A stretch of DNA of 64,000 nt from Timema cristinae (Eukaryota > Arthropoda > Insecta > Phasmatodea > Timematidae), in assembly GCA_039000515.1 (NCBI GenBank), contig JBCFYV010000012.1, positions 117,849,849 to 117,913,848 on the forward strand, written 5' to 3'. The stretch's first letter is position 1; every line of letters begins with the position of its first letter. A model generated the notes under the pieces. It did not search any database. It worked only from the letters and a program-made list of their open reading frames with translations, and had not been told where the DNA came from. The position numbers were made by a program, and so were the translations under genes. Positions 33,705-45,700 of this stretch are shown in pieces.

Positions 33705-36700
33705 GATAGTTTCTTACTATGGCAATGACACCATCGGTTGATGTGTATTACCCGTCACGTAGACGAGTGTAACTTTCCCTTATAATTTTTGTTGTTGTTC
33801 AAATTGATTTTACATGTTTTTTTATGTTTGGAAAAATGTATGGCTGATATTTATAGACCTATTATAGCAATTTTAAGAAATAAAAAGCCCATAATGGGAC
33901 GGATAAAGTGTACCAAGCTCCATATGAATACTTTGCAATATTTGATAATTTGTGCATCAAATATTGATTTTAGCCAGGGGGTCAGTCAATAAGATCATCT
34001 GGGCGGTGCACCCAGTCAAAAGGCCTTGGGGAGAACACTGATCCCTTTCATTTAGTTTATTGTACTTTAAACCTTAGTTTACCTGTCTCATTACCTGATA
34101 GCAAGTAGGCCCGCACCAAAACAAAACTATTTAAACGATCCCTTTGTTCTATGTTTTTTAAGAGTTGAGACAAATACACTATTTTACAAATCCAAAATGT
34201 GGAAAAAAACTATGAAAATAAGAGGAAATATATAAATATAGTAGAATAATAGAAAAATACAAAAAGTAACTAAACGTCTTATAGTTCATTCATTCAAATG
34301 TGCATACATTCAGTTGATTGTTACATTACTGGTCTGGGGCCTGGTTGTTAAGTTCATTCTATATTTATAATTGATTCTGAGCCACCAATAAGCAATATTA
34401 GAGCTATAAAACAAATTTCAATCGAAAAATGGGGGGGAATCAAAATAGCCTATTTGAGTTTCTAATCTCAAATATCCTTAAGGATTTGAAGTATACAAGG
34501 GTCCCATCCATAATTTTTTTAAATTTATAAGTGATATAAGGGTGACCTGGTGTCTAGAGGTAAGGTGTCGGACTTCTGTGCTGGTGGCCGGGGTTCAATC
34601 CTCGGTCCCGGCAAAGATTTATCTGATTACCAAAACCCTTCCTTCCCCTCTGACAAGACATCTTGTGAATGTGGGGAATGCCAGGCCTCCACCGTGGTTC
34701 GGATTCCACTTTAAACTTTAGGTCCTCCATTTCATCTCACAATCACCCTACCATTACACATTAGCGTAAGTGCGTATAACCCGAACGGGTAGTAAGACGC
34801 GGTGCTAATAATAATAATAATAATAATATAAGTGATATATTTATTAGTGTGTGTTATAATGCCGTGTTAGGCTAATCATCACTTTACACTAATTAAACCA
34901 AATACAAAGGATAAGGACATTAAGGAAATTCATTTGTTTTAAAGGATGGAAAAAAAACAAAAAAAAAAGGACACCTAGTCTAGTCAGGATGGAGCCCAAC
35001 CATCCAACCCTCCCAAGCCTTCTTGGTCAAAGTCGGGAGTAAAAACAGTTTTATCAAACCTACTTTCAATATTCATCCCCTTCATCCCATTCTCTTAAAT
35101 TACCGCAAGTTAGGCGTCATTTGAATAGGTTTCCATTTCTAATTCTTTCAGCTTGCATCTAATAAACTGAGATTGGTAACCATTTCTCATCAAAGTCACC
35201 AAAGAGTGCACCGGTGCGCTCTTTTGATCGTGGCTTTCTCTATCATATTAGTGGACTAGTCAAATATATATATCTCAAATATATCTTAAAGATTTCTTTC
35301 CCCACCGCGTCTTACTACCTGATCAGGTTATACGCCTATGCACTAATTACACAAATGGGTTATGGATTAGGAAATATTAATTTAGAGGAAATGAATCTGC
35401 ATTTTCTTGGAGAGAAAGTGGAAAACTATTTAGTAAAAACCACGCTCATTGCACCCGACTGGGATCGAACCCCGATCTCCACATCTTCGGCAGTCTAGTC
35501 TAACACGTGAGTAACACGTTAGACCATGCGCCCACCAAAACGGGTGCTGATGGAATTAGAATTAAAGGGAATGTGCTAGCATTTTTGTTAAACGAAAGTG
35601 AACCACAATTCCATACCTAATCCATCCTCACTAACTTTCTCCACACTTCCTTATCCTTGCATACTCCCTTCGCTTCAACAACATCCTTACATGCTCTTTT
35701 ATTCTTAAAACTCTTTAATGTTTCTCTTGTTCACACATTCGTCTACCACATTTAGCCACGTCTTACATGTCCTACCCCTTCCTTTTGATCCACACACTCT
35801 ACCTTCATATATTTTCTTCATCACTTGGTCCACTAAGTCACTAATAACCAACACATTACTGAACAAATTATTTATTTAAAGTCGCTAGTAGCGAACACAC
35901 TTTAATGTTATTATGATAAAACGACATAAAGTAGGTCTTGCAAGATGTATATTTGCAGGTTATTGGGGCCTGCGCAGCAAGTAGGTTTGGGGGCAAGGCA
36001 GTCCTCCTGTTCGCCGTGTTCCTCTGGTCTGTGTCGACATCCGTGACACCGCTGCTAGCGACGTCTGTTCCAGCCCTCATATTCTGCAGGGTCCTACTGG
36101 GACTTGGGGAAGGACTCGGTAAGAACGTTTAACTTTTCTCTCTATAGCACTGCATTTGTAGTGGTCTCGGATCCAAAATTAATGGTGGCCAGTTGTCAGT
36201 TGTAAGATTAAAAGCCTTGTTTCTTAACTTTTGCCCTTCGGCATTAGAACTCTATAACCACACATACTGTACCTCATATTTAGATATTTAGATATTTAAA
36301 AAATAATAGTCCACCTAGAAAACAATTGATTTTGTGACAAGTTGCCATTAGATTAAAACTGCTTTAGTGATTTGGACAGTCTTAGGCAAGGGTCAGTAAC
36401 TGGTTCAAGTACAATTAACGCATTTATCTCGCAGCAATTTTCATTCAATCGTTCAATAAAACTGCAAACTTTGAGTCTTCTAAGCTCGCAAATATATCAA
36501 GTAGGCCTACTTTCAAATAATATTTGAGAGGAACCAAAGATACCTTGATTACTAATATGAGGTAATATTATAAGATATTTAAATAATTTAATATGAAAAT
36601 GTACTTTATTTTTATCCAAACTTTTTTCTATAGAGTTTGATAGGCCTGAGTAAAGATTGAATATATTAGGAATAAATATAAGATGTAGCGACGATGAATG

Positions 36701-39700
36701 ATTTCTGGACCTTCGATAAATTTATAAGTCGATCTGGGCCCTAAAATGTTCTGACCCCTGGTCTAAGGTGTCATTCTTGTGATAGACTGGTGTGACGATG
36801 TTTAGATCAAGGTTCAAATCCCAGTCAGATGTACTGAGGATGATTTTATTAAATGGTTTCCCACTCTCCCTTTAGATAAATGCGGCTACATTTCCTCTAA
36901 ATTTCACCTTCCTCATCCTTAACACATTAGCGTAATTGGTGACCTGGTGGTCTAAGGGTAAGGTGTCAGACTTCTATGCTGGGGGTCCGGGGTTCAATCC
37001 CAGCACAGATTTATCTGATTACCAAACCCTTCCTTCACCTCTGACAAGACGTATATTAATCACATCTTGTGAATGTGTGGAATACCAGGCCTCCACCGTG
37101 GTTCGGATCCACGTTAAACTGTAGGTCCTTCATTTCATCTCACAATCATCCTACCATTACACATTAGCGTAAGTGTGTATAACCCGAACAGGTAGTAAGA
37201 CGCGGTGCTAATAATAATAACTAGTGTAATTAGTCCATAGGCCTACAGCCTGAATAGTTAGGGAGACGTGGTGATTAAAAAACAAAAAAACAAGTTATAA
37301 AAATGTTAATATAGGATGGAACCTCGTGATAATGGTTTTGTCCATCTCTTTAATGTGCAATTTCTGAACTGACTGATTATATCAGCACACAACTAACAAA
37401 ATAAATTATACATACAATAGCCCCATGGCTTCTTTGGTGCTGACTGACAGCTCACAGCTGACATTTAGTCAAAATTTAGGTATATACCTAAATTTTGACT
37501 CTTAGAAGTGACAGCTGCTAAACACATGTTTTTTCAGATCATATGGTTCGGCGTAGGGATACATAATTTGGTCTGGTAACTTTTCAAAAGCACCAAAGAA
37601 GTCATGGGGCAACTGTAGAACAGACACAACACCAAGTTCCCCAGGTGTTGGTTATCACTGTGAAAGGGTAAAACCATATTTCACCAATGATACCTTTTTA
37701 GACATGCCGGAAATCAAACCCATAACTCTTAGATCGGAAGGAAAACACACTACCAACTGAGGTAAGTTGCCAGACACAGAAAACAGTCGGGAGGAGGGGG
37801 GGATTGAGGCCATTGGTCAGGAATTAATACAGCTCTTTTGGAGACCCTCAACAAGGACAGTCTGGTCATGTCGGGAGCTATTATTCTTTATTTTTCTTTT
37901 AGTAGTGCTCTATAGTTTGTTTATCCTTATTTCCCAGGTCTACCCACAATTTTTCATATTTTCGCCAACAATGTCCCGATAGAGGAGCGTTCGAGAGCGT
38001 TTGGTTACCTCGTCGCGGCGGGCTCTGTCGGCCAAACTGTCGCATCTGTGGTGAGTTTAATGCCGTTCTTCACAAATTTGCAATTTTGAAGGTAAACTAC
38101 ACTTTTAGTTATGTCAAGAGGGCAGTGGACAATACCATCACGCTTAAGACAATGTTGGCACATCTGAAAAATTCTAGTCCAAAACCGAATTGGTTTAGTC
38201 CTTTGCTAGGAATGGTCCATAAAATAGTGAACTAGTTTAAGATCTCCTAAAATAAAATTGGCTTTACTAGTTCCAAGTTCATATAAAAATAATTGGAACA
38301 GTGTTTTAGTTCATTTTTACCCTTATACACATAAGTTATTTAATGAAATATTTCAAAACCAACTTAGGATTAATTTCGAAAGACACAAAAATCCCGACAA
38401 TACGATGAAAATATTTACTTTCAAGGCATTTCAAACTTTTGATTGGTCACACATTATTTGCTTTGAACCCCTATAATCAGATTGAATGGTTAGGTTCTAG
38501 CTTATTTTGACTATAAAGTTTGAATTTGATTCGAATAAATAGATTTTTTTTAGTATCTAAAATTAAGATTTGGAATTTCAAATCTAGTACGAATCCTAAT
38601 TAGATTATTATTTCGATTCAAAGTTTTGAAGCTACTCATGGGCTTAAGTAGCCTACTGTAGATGTCTTTATATTCCCGATTGTACTCTATTTTGTGTATA
38701 TCCCTTACAAAAACTACCTACTCTTGTTGACTTTGAAAGAATCCTGATGTTGTTGTGTAATGAATGAACTGACTAGGCCCAAAAATAATACTTTGTTCCA
38801 ATGCTTTGGAATGGTGACCTGGTGGTCTAGGGGTAAGGTGTCGGACTTTTGTGCTGGGGTCCGGGGTTCAATCCTCGGTCCCGGCACAGATTTATCTGAT
38901 TACCAAACCCTTCCTTCACCTCTGACAAGACATCTTGTGAACGTGGGGAATGACAGGCCTTCACCGTGGTTCGGATTCCACGTTAAACTGTAGGTCCTCC
39001 ATTTAATCTCGCAATCACCCTACCATTACACATTAGCGTAAGTGCGTATAACCCGAACGGGTAGTAAGACACGGTGCTAATAATAGTACTTTGGATTAGG
39101 AATGCTTTACTGTAGATAATATTAAAACAAAGTTATTTAGTAAATTATTGTGTTTTGTATAATTATGCTTCGAAATTATATGATTTAAAAATATATTTGA
39201 AGATATACCTGCCTGCTTCTGTGGCCATATGGTCTAATACGCTATTCTTGCGGTAGGCTGAGGATGGAGAACTCAAGGTTCAATAGTGATCGGATGTACT
39301 GAGAGTTTTTTTCTTCCGAAAATTGTTTTCTACTCTCCCTCCATGCAAATGTGGGTACACCTCATAATATAACCTTTCCAGTCCCCATATCTACTAGCAT
39401 AATTATTACATATGCGAATAGCCTGAACGGCTAGTAAGACACGGTGCTAAAATTCTAGTCTGGTCTTATAGTCTTACAGATGACTGTGTGTCAGGTGTAT
39501 AAAAAATGTGATCTGTGTTGTTTTTTTAATCCCAGTTGTGCCCACATTTGTCCTGGCAATCCGGGTTCTACCTGTTTGGGACTTTAGGAATACTTTGGGT
39601 CCTGATCTGGCTGATGTTCTATAACGATGCGTCATCGAGCCACCAGGACGAGATTCCACTGTTTGTACCAAAGGTATACCTTACCCTTCAATAGATTAGC

Positions 39701-42700
39701 TTTGGTTAATGTCTTTATAGAATGCTGAGAAACCTAAACCTCATTATCTGTCTCCTATTTAACGTGAGAGAGCGCTGTGGAGAAAATTAATTAATGGTGA
39801 TTGTACTGGCTATTAGACTTTGAATGTAAGAGCGACCAGGAAAGTGGAGGCCATGGGAATGAAGTTTGTGAGGAGCATGCTAGCTGTTTCGAGGAGAAAC
39901 TGGATTAGGAATGAAGTTATCTGGGAAAAGATTGGGAGTACATTAGATAGTAGAGGAAGTAAGACTGAGATGGTATGGACATGTAATGAGGATGTTTGAG
40001 TACATGAGATAGTAGAGGAAGCAAGACTGAGATGGTATGGGCATGTAATGAGGATGTTGGAGTACATGAGATAGTAGAGGAAGCAAGACTGAGATGGTAT
40101 GGGCATGTAGTGAGGATGTTGGAGTACATGAGATAGTAGAGGAAGCAAGACTGAGATGGTATGGGCATGTAATGAGGATGTTGGAGTACATGAGATAGTA
40201 GAGGAAGCAAGGGTGATATGGTATGGACATGTAATGAGGATGTTGGAGTACATGAGATAGTAGAGGAAGCAAGACTGAGATGGTATAGTCATGTAATGAG
40301 GATGTTGGAGTACATGAGATAGTAGAGGAAGCAAGACTGAGATGGTATGGGCATGTAATGAGGATGTTGGAGTACATGAGATAGTAGAGGAAGCAAGGGA
40401 GAGATGGTATGCCCATGTAATGAGGATGTTGGAGTACATGAGATAGTAGAGGAAGCAAGGGTGAGATGGTATGGACATGTAATGAGGATGTTGGAGTACA
40501 TGAGATAGTAGAGGAAGCAAGGGAGAGATGGTATGCCCATGTAATGAGGATGTTGGAGTACATGAGATAGTAGAGGAAGCAAGACTGAGATGGTATGGGC
40601 ATGTAATGAGGATGTTGGAGTACATGAGATAGTAGAGGAAGCAAGGGTGATATGGTATGGACATGTAATGAGGATGTTGGAGTACATGAGATAATAGAGG
40701 AAGCAAGGGTGAGATGGTATGGTCATGTAATGAGGATGTTGGAGTACATGAGATAGTAGAGGAAGCAAGGGTGAGATGGTATGGGCATGTAATGAGGATG
40801 TTGGAGTACATGAGATAGTATTATTATTATTATTATTAGCACCGCGTCTTACTACCCGTTCGGGTTATACGCACTTACGCTAATGTGTAATGGTAGGGTG
40901 ATTGTGAGATGAAATGAAGGACCTACAGTTTAACGTGGAATCCGAACCACGGTGGTGGCCTGGCATTCCCCACATTCACAAGATATCTTGTCAGAGGTGA
41001 AGGAAGGGTTTGGAAATCAGATAAATCTGTGCCGGGACCGAGGATTGAACCCCGGCCGCCAGCATAGAAGTCTGACACCTTACCCCTAGACCACCAGGTC
41101 ACCTACCATGAGATAGTAGAGGAAGCAAGGGTGAGATGGTATGGTCATGTAATGAGGATGTTGGAGTACATGAGATAGTAGAGGAAGCAAGACTGAGATG
41201 GTATGGGCATGTAATGAGGATGTTGGAGTACATGAGATAGTAGAGGAATCAAGGGTGAGGTGGTATGGACATGTAATGAGGATGTTGGAGTACATGAGAT
41301 AGTAGAGGAAGCAAGGGTGAGATGATATGGGCATGTAATGAGGATGTTGGAGTACATGAGATAGTAGAGGAAGCAAGGGTGAGATGGTATGGTCATGTAA
41401 TGAAGATGTTAGAGTACATGAGATAGTAGAGGAAGCAAGACTGAGATGGTATGGGCATGTAATGAGGATGTTGGAGTATATGAGATACTAGAGGAAGCAA
41501 GACTGAGATGGTATGGGCATGTAATGAGGATGTTGGAGTACATGAGATAGTAGAGGAAGCAAGGGTGAGATGGTATGGTCATGTAATGAAGATGTTAGAG
41601 TACATGAGATAGTAGAGGAAGCAAGGGTGAGATGGTATGGTCATGTAATGAAGATGTTAGAGTACATGAGATAGTAGAGGAAGCAAGACTGAGATGGTAT
41701 GGTCATGTAATGAGGATGTTGGAGTATATGAGATACTAGAGGAAGCAAGACTGAGATGGTATGGGCATGTAATGAGGATGTTGGAGTACATGAGATAGTA
41801 GAGGAAGCAAGACTGAGATGGTATAGTCATGTAATGAGGATGTTGGAGTACATGAGATAGTAGAGGAAGCAAGACTGAGATGGTATAGTCATGTAATGAG
41901 GATGTTGGAGTACATGAGATAGTAGAGGAAGCAAGACTGAGATGGTATAGTCATGTAATGAGGATGTTGGAGTACATGAGATAGTAGAGGAAGCAAGACT
42001 GAGATGGTATGGTCATGTAATGAGGATGTTGGAGTACATGAGATAGTAGAGGAAGCAAGACTGAGATGGTATAGTCATGTAATGAGGATGTTGGAGTACA
42101 TGAGATAGTAGAGGAAGCAAGACTGAGATGGTATGGTCATGTAATGAAGATGTTAGAGTACATGAGATAGTAGAGGAAGCAAGACTGAGATGGTATGGAC
42201 ATGTAATGAGGATGTTGGAGTACATGAGATAGTAGAGGAAGCAAGACTGAGATGGTATGGGCATGTAATGAGGATGTTGGAGTACATGAGATAGTAGAGG
42301 AAGCAAGACTGAGATGGTATAGTCATGTAATGAGGATGTTGGAGTACATGAGATAGTAGAGGAAGCAAGACTTGAGATGGTATGGCCATGTAATGAGGAT
42401 GTTGGAGTATATGAGATACTAGAGGAAGCAAGACTGAGATGGTATGGCCATGTAATGAGGATGTTGGAGTATATGAGATAGTAGAGGAAGCAAGGGTGAG
42501 ATGGTATGGCCATGTAATGAGGATGTTGGAGTACATGAGATAGTAGAGGAAGCAAGACTTAGATGGTATGGGCATGTAATGAGGATGTTGGAGTACATGA
42601 GATAGTAGAGGAAGCAAGACTTAGATGGTATGGCCATGTAATGAGGATGTTGGAGTACATGAGATAGTAGAGGAAGCAAGACTTAGATGGTATGGCCATG

Positions 42701-45700
42701 TAATGAGGATGTTGGAGTACATGAGATAGTAGAGGAAGCAAGACTTAGATGGTATGGGCATTTAACGAAGGTGTAAAATTAGAAGATGCCAAAGAAAATG
42801 TTGTCGATGAAGTATGTAGGAAAAGGACCGCAAGGGAGGCCAAGAAAGAGATAAGTGGCGCAGGTAATAGAAAGTGTTCAAGTGAGAGGAGAAGAATGGT
42901 GTAAGAATAGAGGAAGATGGTGTTAGTTTACCAAACTGAGCCGGCCCTAGGCCGGAAACAGTTGATGGTGAGTACTGGCTATTAATGACTTACTGTATTT
43001 ACTTGTATATAAGACGAGACTTATTTTCCAAATTTGGCTTCCTCAAGATAAATATTCTTATTATATTCATGTATTTGAAAAACTGTAAAAAGGTAATTTA
43101 AAAATGCGAGTCAATACTGTCGAGACACAAATAGTAGAGGAAGGGTTATCAGCCGATAAACGAGATATCTCGCAGGGTGAACCACTTATATCCTTCCCTC
43201 TCTTTCTCTTTCGTAAATTTACATCTAAGTGTGAGAGCGCTTAAAGGCTCAGTTGTGTCAAGTTAAATAGTTTCAAGATCCCCAAGTAGGCAACATTGTT
43301 AGTAGTAATAATAATAATCAACAACTGTTTCCAGCTCGGTGCCGAGTCAGTTTAATAAAATGCCTCTACCTGTTTCCTTCCTCCTTTAACTGTTCCATTC
43401 TTCTCCTCTCACTTGCACACTTTTTGTTATCTGCTTCTCCCATCTCTTTTTTAGTCTTCGTTGCGGTCTTTTCCCCACATACTCAATGTCCAACATTTTC
43501 TTTGGCATCCTCTCTTTTTCCATCCTCATTACATGTCCATACCATCTCAGTCTTGCTTCCTCTACTATCTCATGTACTCCAACATCCTCATTACATGACC
43601 ATACCATCTCAGTCTTGCTTCCTCTACTATCTCATGTACTCCAACATCCTCATTACATGACCATACCATCTCAGTCTTGCTTCCTCTACTATCTCTCGTA
43701 CTACCTGTAACCCACCTCTTTCCCAGATAACTTCTTTCCTAATCCTGTTTCTCCTCGTGACATCTTACATGCTCAAACTTAATTCCCATGGCCTTCACTT
43801 TCCTAGTCTCTCTTACATTCACTGTCCACGTTTCTGCTGCGTATGTGACAATGGGTACAGCACTGTACAACACTTCCTTACACTTTAAAATGTTGTTAAT
43901 AACACATGTAATAATATATCAAGAATGTATTATTAGTGTAAAGTTAAGTCCTTTTTAAAAAAAAATATTATCACAATTTGTAGCTCTAGGGTTTAGTTTG
44001 GCCGTCTTAAGTTAAGCTAGTTTGTAAGATGTGTACCATTTGTGTTTATAAAAGCCGTGTTGACATGTTGTGTGCAGGTGACCAACACGAACGTGCGTTG
44101 GACAGAGTTTCTCTGTCACTGGCCGCTGTGGGCGCTGTATATCGCTCACTTTGCCATGAACTGGTCCAACTACATCATCATGCAGTGGTTGCCGACATAC
44201 CTTGCGAGGAACTTGGGGGCTAACAAGGAGAGCATCAGTCTGTCGGCCGTCCCCTACATTGTCAACTCACTTGTTGGAATAGGTGAGGCTCTTAGCTTAT
44301 TGTTAGTATTACCACATAACTGAATGTATCAATGTTAGAATCTTAGTTAGTTTTTATATTTTCTACTATTCTGTTACATTCATATTTCCATTTCTTGTAC
44401 CTTCTTTCATTGCAATTTGCTAAAGAAAATATAACTTTTTTGACTTCCATTACATCCATTACTGTTTTCAGCCTGTGGCCTTGGCCACTTTTTTTTTTAT
44501 TCAAACCATATATTTCTCACTACCGGCTTGCTAGGCCTGTTGTATCTTCATATGCCTTATAATCTAGTCTAGTTCATACACAACATCAAAGCAATATGTC
44601 TGGGATGAGGTCATATCAGCCTCGTAAGGACAATTGAGGAGCTACTTGAATAAAGAAATAGTGGCTTTGATCTAAAAAACTGAGATTAACGTCAAGAGGG
44701 TGTGTCGTGCTGACCACATGACACCTTCTATCCACAAATGTTGGCATTATACTCGCCAACATGTTGCGGCCGCCCATTATGCGAGTCTGGCTTCTGAGCT
44801 GACTCCATGGAGTGTTTTTATCTTTCTTTCAGTGGCGGGTCATTTTGCCGACACCTTGGTCAGCCGGCGGTGGACAGTGCTGTCTGTCAGAAGGCTGATG
44901 ACGAGCGTCGGTCTCTTGGGCCCAGGGATATTCCTCCTGGCTTTCTGCGCTGTGGATAACTTGCTGGCAGCCGTTGTGTGAGCTCTATTTACTAGGCAGT
45001 TTTCTTTCCACGTTCCACATTATCAAATTCTCTGACTTTTCCAGACCAAAAATTATGCAGTACTCCAATAATTTATAGGTATTTAAAGCTGTAAATAACA
45101 AATTTAATAATTTTGCTGTTTTCTATTAAATTCTTGACACAAGTATTTAACACAAATATAACTTCGTAATTGTTGAAGTGAAGTTGAAACAGATCATTTT
45201 CAAAGTCAAGTCAAAGTTTACAAAGTTCTGCACACCCCTGCAATATAGGCTACAACGTTGTTTCAGTAGATACTTCATTTTCATTTATCAAAGTTCTTTT
45301 TTATATTTAACTTGTATCTCAAGTACTGCTCATCTTGCATTTTAGGTTTGTATCCATCTCGATGGGTCTTTGTGCATGTAACTCTGCTGGTCACCTCAGT
45401 AACCACGCAGATATTGCACCCAACCATGCGGGGATCACTTTTGCCATCTCCAACACACTGGTTTGTCTACAGTTCTATCATATTTATTAAGTTACAGCCC
45501 ATTTTATAGTTTGCTTAGTACATTTATTTCATATACATGTTTATTTTTATCAAGAACAAATGGTGCATTTAATAAAAACATTGAGGCCCATACACACTTA
45601 CCAGAAAACTGTAGGCCTCAAATTTTACAATTAAAACACATAATTATATAATTCTCTGGGTACGTCAGACACCTTCTTTAGCAGAAGAGAGTAAAACCAA

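Noticed and set aside
34541..34620. Functional tRNA gene
   Set aside because: The A and B boxes belong to the head of a repeated SINE with body, tail and target-site duplication; the same holds for the other tRNA-like segments.
39813..40811. 332-codon minus-strand open frame
   Set aside because: Same 62-bp array in the other orientation; no independent start context, domain or splice signals.
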